From Mycobacterium gordonae (GTDB lineage Bacteria; Actinomycetota; Actinomycetes; Mycobacteriales; Mycobacteriaceae): a stretch of DNA of 64,000 bases. The stretch's first letter is position 1. Every line of letters starts with the position of its first letter. The translations under genes were made by a program, and so were the position numbers. The notes below the pieces were generated by a model, which was not told the DNA's origin, did not search any database, and was given only the letters and a program-made list of their open reading frames with translations. The stretch covers positions 248,001 through 312,000 of the forward strand of contig NZ_LKTM01000001.1 in NCBI RefSeq assembly GCF_001417955.2, in the 5' to 3' direction. This document shows positions 43,444 to 54,482 of this stretch, piece after piece.

Positions 43444-44001
43444 TCACACCGCGGGGTCGGCGGCGTCCCACGGCACCACGCCGGAAACCCAGTGCGACAG
43501 CTGTTCGACCTCGTCGTTGCGGTGCAGATGCCGGGGCGGCGTGGCGAACGTCGAGTAAGGGCGGCAACGGATCACCACGCGATTCTCCCGGTCACACATC
43601 GCCTCGATCGACGGGCGCGCCTCTGCTCCGAGTGGCTGGCCCGACATCCGTCCGGCCACTGCCATCATCACGTCCACCGCCAGGTCGCGGTCGTCGTCCA
43701 GCGTTGCGTCCGTGTAGACCTGTAGGTAAGTGAAGGGCCAGCGCTCGTCCAGCACGCAGAGACTGATCTTGTTGTCCCGCTCGATGATTCGGGCCTTGCC
43801 GCGGCCGGCCATCGTGGAAACCAGCAACTCGCCGTCGTCGGTGGGGATGTAGTAGACGACCGACATCGCCGGGCCGTCGTTGCGGCGGCGGTAGCCGAAT
43901 ATCGCGGTGCGGTGGGTGCGGACGAATTCGCGGCGCTCGGAGGGAAGCATGTCGCGGTCGGTGGGAGCCGTGAACGGCTCCGCGGCAAGGGGGAGAAGCA
44001 T
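43444..44001 (-). CDS. Pyridoxamine 5'-phosphate oxidase-like flavin/F420-binding protein
   Basis: The 185-residue protein has the PPOX split-barrel pattern: RTHRTAIFGYRRRNDGPAMSVVYYIPTDDGELLVST, then GRGKARIIERDNKISLCVLD and WPFTYLQVYTDATL. Mycobacterial members bind FMN, heme or F420 and reduce small ligands. AAGGACG precedes the ATG by 7 nt. It diverges from a TetR gene across a palindrome and is a likely target of it. Confidence 0.88.
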   Translation of the reverse strand: MLLPLAAEPFTAPTDRDMLPSERREFVRTHRTAIFGYRRRNDGPAMSVVYYIPTDDGELLVSTMAGRGKARIIERDNKISLCVLDERWPFTYLQVYTDATLDDDRDLAVDVMMAVAGRMSGQPLGAEARPSIEAMCDRENRVVIRCRPYSTFATPPRHLHRNDEVEQLSHWVSGVVPWDAADPAV

Positions 44002-44044
44002 GCTGAAACGTCCTTCATGGCAGGGGCGTTGACCCGCGGCTTAA

Positions 44045-44067
44045 TTATGGATACAGTGTCTCCATAA
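44045..44067. promoter_or_regulatory. TetR-type operator
   Basis: TTATGGA and TCCATAA are perfect 7-bp arms of a 23-bp near-palindrome, in the gap between the divergent PPOX-family and TetR genes. Confidence 0.65.
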
Positions 44068-44090
44068 ATATCGGCGATGTCAACAGGGGC

Positions 44091-44726
44091 GTGGGCCGGC
44101 CGCGCGGGCGTCCGGCGCTTCCGCTGGACCGGATCGTGGGCACTGCCCTGGAACTCGTCGACGAGGAAGGTGCGGAGGCGCTGTCCATGAGATCGCTCGC
44201 GCAGCGTCTGGGCTCGGGCACCGCAACGCTCTACCGTCACTTCGCGAATCGCGCCGAATTGGTGGCCATGGTGGTTGACCGGATGCTCGGCGAGGTAGCG
44301 ATTGCGAGCGAGCCGGTACTGTCATGGGACGAGGCGTGTATCTCGTTCGCGCACAACATGTTCGAAGCGCTCGGGCGGCATAGCAACGCCGCCAGGTTGC
44401 TGGCCGGTCATATTCCGATGGGGCCGAACGCGATGGCGCAGCGGGAGTTCGTGCTGAACGTCCTACTGAACGGCGGGTTCTCCGCGGAAGCGGCCGCACG
44501 CACCTACGCCACCCTGTCACGGTTCATTCTGGGCTTCGCCATGCAGGTTTCGGCGTCGGAGGTCACGGAACCCAATGACGAGTCGGCGACGGTGATGTTC
44601 GGCCGCCTCGACGCCGACAGTTACCCGGCAACCGTGGCGGTCGCCGGGCACCTGCCGGTGCCGTTGGCCGATGAGTTCGACTTCGGGCTGCGACTCATCG
44701 TCGACGGGTTGGCGCGCCTCGCCTGA
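44091..44726 (+). CDS. TetR family regulator
   Basis: The 211-residue protein has a TetR helix-turn-helix (EEGAEALSMRSLAQRLGSGTATLYRHFANR, about residues 26-55) and a TetR C-terminal domain with a variable ligand pocket. The start is GTG with AGGGG close upstream. The palindrome at 44045-44067 is its probable site, controlling itself and the PPOX-family gene. Confidence 0.9.
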   Translation: MGRPRGRPALPLDRIVGTALELVDEEGAEALSMRSLAQRLGSGTATLYRHFANRAELVAMVVDRMLGEVAIASEPVLSWDEACISFAHNMFEALGRHSNAARLLAGHIPMGPNAMAQREFVLNVLLNGGFSAEAAARTYATLSRFILGFAMQVSASEVTEPNDESATVMFGRLDADSYPATVAVAGHLPVPLADEFDFGLRLIVDGLARLA

Positions 44727-44730
44727 CTTG

Positions 44731-45441
44731 TCAGTTGCCGAAGCCGGACGGAACCGGCGCCGGAGCGCCGCCGCCGAGGCGAGCCGCGGCGAAGGCCGCG
44801 CCCTGCTCGATCGACGCCCCGTCGTCGGCGTAAGAGTTGTGCGCGGCGAAGTTCAAACCCTGCGAGCACACCGGGTCTTCGGGGGCGCAGATCTTCAGCG
44901 TCTTCGCCTGATACAGCGGACCGATCGCCACCTGCGGCTGACCCAGGAATTCCATCGCGCGCACGTTAGGCGTCCCGAACAGCACCACCGAGGAGACGTG
45001 GTCGGCCACAGCAGGATCGAGCGGTTTGGGCACGGTCGCGGGGTCGACGCCGTCCGGAACCTTGGCGGAGGTGACGAAGCCCATGACCGCGGCCCCCTGC
45101 GAGAAGCCGGAGAGCACCATCTTGGTCTTGGGGCAGGCGGCGGCCATCGAGTTCACGTGAGCGCCGGCGTCCCTGATGCCGTCGACTCCGCTGGCCCACT
45201 CCTCGCTGGCGGGGTAGTTGACCGAATACACGCCCATCGACTGCGCGCCGATGCGCGGCCGCAGGGCGTCGACGAAAGCCTGACCCGTGGCGCCGAGGCC
45301 CTCTTCGCCGGTACCCCTGGCGTACACCACCTCGACGTCGGGGCATGGCTCAGCCGATGCGGAGGGGGCGGGGGAAGCCAGGATCGAGGCACTGAAACCC
45401 GCAGCCACGGCTGCGGCGGAACCGAGGATACGCGTGATCAT
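44731..45441 (-). CDS. Secreted cutinase-family serine esterase
   Basis: The 236-residue protein has an N-terminal signal (ITRILGSAAAVAAGFSASILASPAPSASA) and a cutinase domain: CPDVEVVYARGTGE, nucleophile SGFSQGAAV, the Asp in CAPEDPVC and the His in AAHNSY. The paired Cys are kept. Mycobacterial cutinases act as esterases or phospholipases on host or envelope lipids. The ATG at 45441 is chosen because it leads directly into the signal peptide. A palindrome lies 55 bp upstream. Confidence 0.93.
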   Translation of the reverse strand: MITRILGSAAAVAAGFSASILASPAPSASAEPCPDVEVVYARGTGEEGLGATGQAFVDALRPRIGAQSMGVYSVNYPASEEWASGVDGIRDAGAHVNSMAAACPKTKMVLSGFSQGAAVMGFVTSAKVPDGVDPATVPKPLDPAVADHVSSVVLFGTPNVRAMEFLGQPQVAIGPLYQAKTLKICAPEDPVCSQGLNFAAHNSYADDGASIEQGAAFAAARLGGGAPAPVPSGFGN

Positions 45442-45495
45442 GCCGCTTATTTTGCCCGCCGATGCGTTATCCAAACCACTGCGAACGTATTATCA

Positions 45496-45511
45496 CTGTG
45501 AATTTTCACAG
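45496..45511. promoter_or_regulatory. CTGTGAA/TTCACAG palindrome upstream of cutinase
   Basis: CTGTGAATTTTCACAG has perfect 7-bp arms around TT, 55 bp upstream of the cutinase start. It contains TGTGA and TCACA, but with 4 nt between them rather than the 6 of a CRP site. The bound regulator is unknown. Confidence 0.5.
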
Positions 45512-45555
45512 GCAGGGTTCACGCAAGTTTTCCGTGGTGTACGGCGAAACCGCCT

Positions 45556-46536
45556 TCACACGTACGGGAGAACCTCGTCGACCAACCGGTGCAAGCCGGC
45601 CCAGCCGTCATCGATCGGAAGACCGCCGATCAACGGGTTGATCACGATGTCTTTACGGCCGCAGCGGATCTGCGCGAGCAACTGGTCCGGAGTCAGTATC
45701 TCGACGTTGTCGAGATGACGCAGGTCTTCGACCGACGCCGCGGGCCTCTCGTTCGGCCGGGGGACCCCGTCCCGTTTCCAGCCCGAGTACTCGGCTGCCT
45801 CGTTCATGATGAATCCGCCGTAGCGCGACCAGGCCTCGTCCGGGTCGGGATGCAGCAGGGTGACCGTGCTGCCCTTCTCCGGGTAGTAGGCGAAGCCGGT
45901 CTTGCCGTGCTTGCGTAACTCGTCGTTGTACACGGCGACCAGGTCCGGCATCGCCATCGGCGGCGAGAACGGCAACCCGAAACGTGCCGCGCGGCGGGCC
46001 GCCGCGACGGACATCCCGCCGACGAAGAAGAAGGGGTGTGGACGGGTGTGCGGCTTGGGCGTGACATTGATGACCGTGCCGCCGTACTCGAAGGATTCGT
46101 CGCCCCATGCCTGCAGCAGCACCGAGAGGCAGTGGTCCATCAGGGCGCCGCGCTGTGACCAGTCCTTGCCGACGGCGTGGTATTCATCTGGGCGGTAACC
46201 CATTCCGGCCACGAAGCTGAACCGGCCCTGAGCCAGGTTGTCCAGCACGGCGATGTCCTCGGCGAGCCTGATCGGATCGTAGAGCGGAACGATCAGCGCA
46301 TTGATGCTGATCCGGACGCGGCGGGTGCGTCCCGCCAGTGCGGCGGCCAGCAGCAACGGCGACGGCAGCCAACCCGTGGCGGCCAGGTGGTGTTCCTCGC
46401 CGCTGACGGCCGTGAACCCGTTCTTGTCGGCGAACTCCGCCATCTCCAGCGCAGCCCGATAGCGGTCGCCGTGACGCGCCGCCGGATCGGCGATGTTGGT
46501 CATGTTCAGCCGCAGCGCGGTGAGCAGTTCCGCCAT
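45556..46536 (-). CDS. LLM-class (luciferase-like) flavin/F420-dependent oxidoreductase
   Basis: The 326-residue protein has the luciferase-like TIM-barrel pattern: FTAVSGEEHHLAATGWLPSP, RTRRVRISINALIVPLYDPIRLAEDIAVLDNLAQGRF and the GMGYRPDEY loop. In mycobacteria most such proteins use F420; FMN is the alternative. The start ATG at 46536 overlaps the TetR stop; a GTG one codon upstream is possible. It is co-transcribed with that TetR gene. Confidence 0.9.
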   Translation of the reverse strand: MAELLTALRLNMTNIADPAARHGDRYRAALEMAEFADKNGFTAVSGEEHHLAATGWLPSPLLLAAALAGRTRRVRISINALIVPLYDPIRLAEDIAVLDNLAQGRFSFVAGMGYRPDEYHAVGKDWSQRGALMDHCLSVLLQAWGDESFEYGGTVINVTPKPHTRPHPFFFVGGMSVAAARRAARFGLPFSPPMAMPDLVAVYNDELRKHGKTGFAYYPEKGSTVTLLHPDPDEAWSRYGGFIMNEAAEYSGWKRDGVPRPNERPAASVEDLRHLDNVEILTPDQLLAQIRCGRKDIVINPLIGGLPIDDGWAGLHRLVDEVLPYV

Positions 46537-47201
46537 CACTGACCGGTTTTCGGGCGCGCGAACAACGTTCCTCTGATCATTCGCTTGGCAACACCGAGGG
46601 TGGCGTCGTACGCCTCCGGTGTGTCCAGGGCTGCCGGTTCCGTCAGGCCGCGCGTCAGCGCGCAGATGGCGTCGATCGCTGCCGCGGCGTTGGTGGCAGG
46701 AGACAACGCACCCTGGCGGTCTGCGTTTTCGACGATCTCCGTCACGACGTCGCGCAGCGCCTTGGAGCCGGGGTATGGGGGCGCCCCCAGCCTCGACTGT
46801 GTGGTGCCGCCCGAGCGCACGGCGCGCAGAAAGGCGGCCAGGTGCGGGAAGTCGCGCACCAGTCGCTTCGACTCGTCCAGCACCGCATCGAGTTGATCGG
46901 CGACGTCCTCGGAGCGCTGCACGGCGCCACGCAGCCGGGGCGCGACGATGTTCTCGATCTCCTGACCGGTCGCACGCAGCAGTTCGGACTTGTTCGGAAA
47001 GTAGTGATAGAGGCTGCCGCTGGTCATGTCAGCGGCCCGGGCGATCTCGCGGATCGTCGTCTGCGAGTAGCCGACCTCTGCCACGCACCGCATGGCTGCG
47101 GTGATGATGCGGCGCCGGGTCTGCTCGCCGTCGGCGCCTACCGGGCGGCCCAGCTGAGTTCCCGGTGGGGACGAATCGGACAGGGAAGAACTGACAGTCA
47201 C
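46536..47201 (-). CDS. TetR family regulator (paralogue A)
   Basis: The 221-residue protein has QLGRPVGADGEQTRRRIITAAMRCVAEVGYSQTTIREIAR and SGSLYHYFPNKSELL as its DNA-binding domain (about residues 16-73). It diverges from a clearly related TetR gene (47339-47950) and is translationally coupled to the LLM oxidoreductase gene. The start is GTG. The 18-bp palindrome at 47261-47278 lies 60 bp upstream. Confidence 0.92.
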   Translation of the reverse strand: MTVSSSLSDSSPPGTQLGRPVGADGEQTRRRIITAAMRCVAEVGYSQTTIREIARAADMTSGSLYHYFPNKSELLRATGQEIENIVAPRLRGAVQRSEDVADQLDAVLDESKRLVRDFPHLAAFLRAVRSGGTTQSRLGAPPYPGSKALRDVVTEIVENADRQGALSPATNAAAAIDAICALTRGLTEPAALDTPEAYDATLGVAKRMIRGTLFARPKTGQ

Positions 47202-47260
47202 GCCGCTTTGCCCCCATGGAGAAGACGCTCAAAACGCCCGGTCGCGAGAACTAATTGATC

Positions 47261-47278
47261 GGTCGAATATATTCGACC
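47261..47278. promoter_or_regulatory. Perfect 18-bp palindrome between paralogous TetR genes
   Basis: GGTCGAATATATTCGACC reads identically on both strands. It sits in the 137-bp gap between the two TetR genes. Either or both could bind it, and its AT-rich centre may overlap a -10 element. Confidence 0.8.
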
Positions 47279-47338
47279 ACGTCGACATCGGCCCCGCCTC
47301 ACCAGGTGGACAGCCCACGAGTAAGGACACCGCTGGAC

Positions 47339-47950
47339 ATGGCCCGATCGCAGCTGGGCCGCCCCGTCGGGGCAAGCGGCGAGGAGACTCGCCGGCGGAT
47401 CATCGGGGCGACGATGCGCTGCGTGGCGCAGGTCGGCTGCCAACGCGCCACCATCCGCGAGATCGCCCGGATGGCCGACGTCACGAGCGCCAGCCTCTAC
47501 AACTACTTCCCCAACAAAGCGGAACTGCTCAAGGCGACGATCGCGGACAGGGCCGAGACCGCCCTGCCGAGATTGCGCAAGGCGGCCGACGGTCCGGGGC
47601 ACGCCGTCGATCGAATCGAGGCCGTGCTCGACGAATGCGGGGCGCTGATGCGCGAGTATCCCGACCTGGCGGCGTTCGAGTGGGCGATCCGGGCCGAACA
47701 CCTCGTCAGGGTCGGAGGGGAAGCCCGGTTCGAGGCTTTCCGCGGGATCATCGAAGGCCTGGTGGACGAGGCCCACCGAAACGGCGAGCTCGGTGACCAT
47801 CCTGATTTGCACGCCACTGGGGAAGCGATCTACGCGCTCATCTACGGCTTGACCGAGCTGGCCGCGGCGCTGCCGCCCGACGAGTACCACGCTGCGCTGG
47901 ACGCTGCCAAAGTAATGGTCAGAGGCGAACTCTTCGCTCCGGGAAGCTAG
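47339..47950 (+). CDS. TetR family regulator (paralogue B)
   Basis: The 203-residue protein begins ARSQLGRPVGASGEETRRRI and is similar over its whole DNA-binding part to the divergent paralogue A, including MRCVA, TIREIAR and YFPNK. The ATG at 47339 is preferred because the palindrome lies upstream of it. The two monooxygenase genes start 64 bp after its stop on the same strand and are candidate targets. Confidence 0.92.
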   Translation: MARSQLGRPVGASGEETRRRIIGATMRCVAQVGCQRATIREIARMADVTSASLYNYFPNKAELLKATIADRAETALPRLRKAADGPGHAVDRIEAVLDECGALMREYPDLAAFEWAIRAEHLVRVGGEARFEAFRGIIEGLVDEAHRNGELGDHPDLHATGEAIYALIYGLTELAAALPPDEYHAALDAAKVMVRGELFAPGS

Positions 47951-48014
47951 CATCTTCTGATGCGATCAAGCGATCGATTATCGGGACTGGCTCGCTGAGA
48001 GTGGGGTCGAGGGT

Positions 48015-49810
<1,796 letters not shown>

Positions 49811-49814
<4 letters not shown>

Positions 49815-51352
49815 GGTATGTCCTCGGTCGAATCAGGGCGGCCGGGCGCCGCCGGCCTTCCCCGAAGGTGGCGATCATCGGGGCCGGGTTCGGCGGCCTG
49901 GGCGCCGCGGTTGCGCTGCGTCGCGCCGGTATCGATGACCTGGTGATCATCGAAGCCGCCGACGGCGTCGGCGGGACCTGGCGGCGCAACTCCTACCCGG
50001 GCGCGGCCTGTGACATCCAGAGCCACCTCTATTCATTTTCATTCGCGCCCAACAAGTCCTGGAGCCGAACCTACGCCCGGCAGCCCGAGATACTGGCCTA
50101 TCTCGAGTCGGTGGCCGACGATTTCGACCTCCGGCGCCACCTCATGCTCAACACCGCGCTGCGGTCTGCCCGCTGGGACGACGGAGCCGGACGGTGGAAC
50201 TTGCAGCTGGACCGTCAAGGCAGCGATCGGGATCTCGCCGTCGACGTCGTCGTCTGTGCCGCCGGTCTTTTCGGATCCGTGCGACTTCCAGAGATTGCCG
50301 GCCTGACCGAATTCGGTGGCGCCCTCATGCACACCGCGCAGTGGGATCACGACGTCGACCTGACCGGCAAGCGGGTGGCGGTGATCGGAACCGGCGCCAG
50401 CGGCGTGCAGGTCATCCCCGAGCTGGCGAGGATCGCCGGGCACCTCACGGTTTTCCAGCGGACACCGCCCTGGATGGTGCCCAAAGAGGACCGGCCATAC
50501 AGCGCAACGGAATTGGCGCAGTTTCGGCGGAACCCGCTGGCCGCGCGCCGGAAGCGTTGGGAGATCTGGAAATTCCAGCACGACAACACCGCGACCATGG
50601 CCGACGACCCGATCGTCGCCGCGCGATCGCAATTCGCGACATCGTTTCTGGAACGCACCGTGCCCGATGAGCAGTTGCGCCGCGATCTGACGCCGGACTA
50701 TCCGTTCCGCTGCAAACGCGTGTTGTTGGGTGACGATTTCTACCGGGCGCTGCAACGGCACAACGTCACTCTGGTCACCGATCCCGTCGAGCGGTTGACG
50801 AAGACCTCGGTGGTCACGGCGTCGGGGGCCACGGTCGATGTGGACGCCGTCGTGCTCGCCACCGGATTCGAAACGTCGCACTACCTGTCAGGCATCGATG
50901 TGGTGGGTGCAGGGGGACAGAACCTGCACCAACGGTGGGGCGCCGACCCGACCGCCTATCTGGGCGTAGCGGTGCCGGGGTTCCCGAACTTCTTCATGCT
51001 CTACGGGCCCAACACCAACCAGGGCGGCAATTCGATCGTCTACATCCTCGAGGCGGGAGCGAGACTGGTGGCCAGTGCGGTGTCCCGGATCGCCCGTCGC
51101 GGAGGATTCCTCCAGGTGCGTCCCGAGGCCGAGCAGCGCTACAACGACCGGCTCTCGGCGGACTTGGAACGCTCCATCTGGACGCAGTGCGACAGCTACT
51201 TCCGCTCACCCAGCGGTCGCGTCGTGACCCAGTGGCCGTACACCGAGTTGGAATACGCACGCCGTACCTGGCGGGTCCGGCCCGGCGACTGGGTGCACGC
51301 CCAAGCCGCTTCGCCGAAAATTGCCGCAGGGCGACTGCCGAATCGACCCTAA
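49811..51352 (+). CDS. Flavin-containing Baeyer-Villiger monooxygenase (short type)
   Basis: The 513-residue protein has FAD motif VAIIGAGFGGLGAA near residue 22, the BVMO signature FGGALMHTAQWDH and the NADPH motif VAVIGTGASGVQ. It lacks the N-terminal extension of its upstream neighbour and belongs to another subgroup. Translational coupling to that gene suggests that the two act on related or successive ketones. The start is GTG. Confidence 0.93.
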
Positions 51353-51355
51353 ACT

Positions 51356-51429
51356 ATCAACTGATTGATTATTCGCCGAAAATGCTCCACCACCTTCGGC
51401 GACGTGCATACGATCAATTGATTGATTAT
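51356..51429. repeat. Direct repeat pair flanking a hairpin, upstream of PE_PGRS
   Basis: ATCAACTGATTGATTAT (51356-51372) and ATCAATTGATTGATTAT (51413-51429) differ at one base and start 57 bp apart. Between them TCGCCGAA (51373-51380) and TTCGGCGA (51395-51402) form an 8-bp stem. The stretch is AT-rich against its surroundings and fills the gap before the PE_PGRS gene, so it may hold paired regulator sites with a terminator or attenuator. Confidence 0.6.
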
Positions 51430-51451
51430 GCAACCGGCGGGAAGGTCGAGG

Positions 51452-53290
51452 ATGTCGTACGTGCTGGCAATCCCTGAGTTGTTGTCGTCGGCGGCGACGG
51501 AGTTGGCGGGTCTCGGCTCGACGCTGATTGCCGCCAATGCCGCGGCGGCCCTGCCGACAAGCTCGCTCCTGGCCGCGGGGCAAGACGAGGTGTCGGCGGC
51601 CATCGCCGCGTTGTTCGCCGGTCACGCCCGCGAGTATCAGGCCGTCAACGGCCAGGTCGAGGCGTTTCACCAGCAGTTTGTGCGGATGCTGACGTCCGGC
51701 GCGGCCTCGTACGCCGCCGCCGAGGTGGCCAACGCCAACCCGTTCGAGCAGGCGCTCGAGCTGATCAACGCGCCGTCCAGGACGCTGACCGGCCGCCCGC
51801 TGATCGGCAACGGCGCGGACGGACTGGCCGGCACGGGTCAGGACGGTGGCGCCGGAGGACTGTTGTACGGAAATGGCGGCAAAGGTGGATCGGGAGCGGC
51901 CGGCCGCGCCGGCGGTAACGGCGGCAGCGCCGGACTGATCGGTAACGGCGGCGCGGGGGGTCAGGGTGGTGCCGGGGTCGATGCCACCAGGGCGGCGCCG
52001 GCGGGCGGCCGGGGCGGCAATGGCGGGTTGCTGGCCGGCAACGGTGGTGCCGGCGGAGCGGGCGGCGCCGGCGTGATCGGTGGCGCCGGTGGTGCCGGCG
52101 GACACGCCGGACTGGTCGGCGACGGCGGCGCCGGGGGAACCGGCGGGTCCGGTCAAACGCCGGGTACGGGTGGGTCGGGAGGCTCCCGCGGGCAACTCGC
52201 TGGCCACGATGGTGCGCAGGGGGCGACAGGAACGAAGCTCAGCGCCCCGGGCAACCCCGGTACGCCGACTGATCCGGGTACGCCGACTGATCCGGGTACC
52301 CCGACTGATCCGGGTACGCCGACTGATCCGGGTACGCCGACCGATCCGGGTACGCCGACTGATCCGGGTACCCCGACCGATCCGGGTAACCCGACGGACC
52401 CGGGTAATCCGTCCAACCCATCTGGCCAGAACGCCGTGGACGCGGCCCGCGACGGCAAGATCAGCTCCTCCAACGGCGGGACCATCACCGACGGCAACCT
52501 CAAGGAGATCTCCGGCATCGACGCCGGCATCAACAATCCCGATGTCTACTGGGTGCACAACGATTCCGGAGACAGCGCCCGGATCTTCGCCGTGGATGCC
52601 AAGACCGGTCAGACCCTGGCCACCTACAAACTCAGTGGCGCAACGGCCAGCGACTGGGAGGACATCGAGGTTGCCAGGGGCGCTGACGGGAAGTCGTACA
52701 TCTACGTCGGGGACATCGGCGACAACGGCCTGTCGCGCAGCAACGTCACGGTCTACCGGGTCCCCGAGCCGATCGTCACCGGCACCGCCGCCAATCCCAC
52801 GAACGGCTCCCTGTCCGGAGTCGAACAGCTTCGGCTGCAGTATCCGGGCGGCGAGAAAATCAACTCCGAGGCGCTGGCGGTCGACCCGAACACGCACAAC
52901 CTCGTGGTCATCGAGAAGACCAGCGGCAGCGTCTCCCGGGTGTTCTCCACCCCGGACAGCGGGTGGACCAGCGCGGGCAGCAGCGCCACCCCGGCGCAGT
53001 GGAATCAGGTTGCCACCCTTGACATGTCGAACTCCGGGTCGAAACTCGTCACCAGCGCCGACTTCTCGCCGGACGGCTCGCAACTGGCGGTGCGCACATA
53101 TCGCGATGTCCTGCTCTGGGATCGTGCCCCGGACACGAGTGCCTGGTCGCCGTTCAGTCAGCAGCCGGTCGACGGGCCGGTGGTCAGCGAAACCCAGGGC
53201 GAAGCGATCGCCTTCCACCCCGACGGCCAGGGCTACGTGACTGTCAGCGAGGGAACCGGCCAGACGTTGCACGAGTACACCGTTCGCTGA
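51452..53290 (+). CDS. PE_PGRS protein fused to a predicted secreted beta-propeller domain
   Basis: The 612-residue protein has a PE domain (about 1-93, [21 protein letters not shown]), [11 protein letters not shown] at about 114, a PGRS region to about 260, a hexapeptide repeat linker (270-323), and a separate C-terminal domain (about 327-612). That domain starts [20 protein letters not shown], continues with [21 protein letters not shown], and has alternating strand-loop blocks suggesting a six- or seven-bladed propeller. The PE part should send it through ESX-5, exposing the propeller at the surface. The ATG at 51452 has GGGAAGG about 8 nt upstream. Confidence 0.93.
   Translation: MSYVLAIPELLSSAATELAGLGSTLIAANAAAALPTSSLLAAGQDEVSAAIAALFAGHAREYQAVNGQVEAFHQQFVRMLTSGAASYAAAEVANANPFEQALELINAPSRTLTGRPLIGNGADGLAGTGQDGGAGGLLYGNGGKGGSGAAGRAGGNGGSAGLIGNGGAGGQGGAGVDATRAAPAGGRGGNGGLLAGNGGAGGAGGAGVIGGAGGAGGHAGLVGDGGAGGTGGSGQTPGTGGSGGSRGQLAGHDGAQGATGTKLSAPGNPGTPTDPGTPTDPGTPTDPGTPTDPGTPTDPGTPTDPGTPTDPGNPTDPGNPSNPSGQNAVDAARDGKISSSNGGTITDGNLKEISGIDAGINNPDVYWVHNDSGDSARIFAVDAKTGQTLATYKLSGATASDWEDIEVARGADGKSYIYVGDIGDNGLSRSNVTVYRVPEPIVTGTAANPTNGSLSGVEQLRLQYPGGEKINSEALAVDPNTHNLVVIEKTSGSVSRVFSTPDSGWTSAGSSATPAQWNQVATLDMSNSGSKLVTSADFSPDGSQLAVRTYRDVLLWDRAPDTSAWSPFSQQPVDGPVVSETQGEAIAFHPDGQGYVTVSEGTGQTLHEYTVR
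52259..52420 (+). repeat. 18-bp tandem repeat encoding GTPTDP
   Basis: Seven exact-protein copies of Gly-Thr-Pro-Thr-Asp-Pro (52259-52384) are followed by two degenerate copies ([12 protein letters not shown]). At DNA level the units differ only at synonymous positions. It forms a rigid linker between the PGRS and propeller parts and is a likely length-variable locus. Confidence 0.9.
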
Positions 53291-53419
53291 TGAAAGCCGT
53301 GATCGGCGGCGGTCTGGCCTGCGCGGCTTTATCTTCTGCCTGATTCTCACCGCTGCCGCGAACCGGCCGGATCGTTAGCATCGACGAATTGCCCGTCGAC
53401 CGTACGAGTGGGGATCGTT

Positions 53420-54472
53420 GTGAGTGGCCGTCTGCGTTGGCTTGGTCGGGTGCCCTGGCTCAACGTCCTCGGCGTTACGGCAATCGTATTCGCGGCAACC
53501 GCGATCGTGGTGAAGAACCTGCCCGAGGACCGGTCGAACCAGATCCTCAACGTCTCATATGACCCGACACGTGAGTTGTACGCGGCGATCGACCACGCCT
53601 TCACCGCCCAGTACGGAAACAAGTTGGTTATCAAGCAGTCTCACGGCGGTTCGGGCCGGCAGGCGCGCAGCGTGGTGGACGGGTCCCAGCGGGCCGACGT
53701 GGTGTCGCTGGCGCTGATCAGTGACATCGACATCTTGGCCAGGCGCGGACTGCTGCCGTCCGACTGGCGGCAACGGCTGCCCAACAACTCCGTCCCGTAC
53801 ACCTCGACGATCGTGTTCCTGGTCCGCAAGGGCAACCCCAAGGGCATTCGCGACTGGCCCGACCTGGTGAACCGTGATGTCGCCATCGTGTCGCCGAACC
53901 CGCGCACGTCGGGTAATGGTCAGCTCAGCGTGCTGGCCGCCTGGGGTTCGGTCATCACGCGCGGCGGCAGCCCTGAACAGGCCGGCAGCTATGTGCGGGC
54001 ACTGCTTCAGCATGTCGCGGTGGCCGATGCCGGGGCCCGAGGGGCCGGGGTCAGCTTCGCCGTCCAGCGGATCGGTGATGTGCAATTGACCTGGGAGAAC
54101 GAGGCGCTGCGCGAAGTCGCCGCCAATAAGGACGAACTCGAGATCGTCTACCCGCCGGTGAGCATTTTGGCCGAGCCCGCGGTGGCATGGGTGGACGCGA
54201 ACCTCACCGATCCCAAGGCGGCGACGTATGCGAAGGACTACCTGCGTTACCTGTTCACCGATGCCGCACAGGAAGTGATTGCTCAGTACGGCTACCGGCC
54301 GTTCCGCCCGGATGTCCTCGCGCGGCATGCCGACCGGCTCCCTGCACTGACGTTGTTCCCCGTCACCGCCGTCGCTCGGGATTGGACCGACGCCCGGGAG
54401 AAGTTCTTCGGCGACAACGGAATTCTGGACACCCTGACGGCGCCCCCGGTCCTCGCGGCGCCGGCGACGTAG
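53420..54472 (+). CDS. Membrane-anchored sulfate-binding protein (Sbp/CysP type)
   Basis: The 350-residue protein has a hydrophobic N-terminal segment (about residues 13-31, with no lipobox Cys) and then a type II periplasmic-binding fold with the sulfate-binding pattern: [54 protein letters not shown] and PNPRTSGNG. It would bind sulfate or a related oxyanion outside the membrane. The GTG at 53420 has GGGGAT before it; a GTG at 53408 adds four residues. The SulP permease follows by 10 bp. No ABC permease or ATPase is present. Confidence 0.9.
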   Translation: MSGRLRWLGRVPWLNVLGVTAIVFAATAIVVKNLPEDRSNQILNVSYDPTRELYAAIDHAFTAQYGNKLVIKQSHGGSGRQARSVVDGSQRADVVSLALISDIDILARRGLLPSDWRQRLPNNSVPYTSTIVFLVRKGNPKGIRDWPDLVNRDVAIVSPNPRTSGNGQLSVLAAWGSVITRGGSPEQAGSYVRALLQHVAVADAGARGAGVSFAVQRIGDVQLTWENEALREVAANKDELEIVYPPVSILAEPAVAWVDANLTDPKAATYAKDYLRYLFTDAAQEVIAQYGYRPFRPDVLARHADRLPALTLFPVTAVARDWTDAREKFFGDNGILDTLTAPPVLAAPAT

Positions 54473-54482
54473 AGGCAGGCAC

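Noticed and set aside
45496-45511. CRP binding site
   Set aside because: TGTGA and TCACA are 4 nt apart rather than 6; kept only as a palindrome of unknown binder.
52259-52420. Possible CRISPR array
   Set aside because: Units are contiguous 18-bp copies in frame with no spacers and lie in a coding sequence.
51206-53350. 714-codon minus-strand frame over the second PE_PGRS
   Set aside because: Repeats such as RISRRTRIG are the reverse reading of the hexapeptide repeat; the plus strand has the PE domain and a ribosome binding site.
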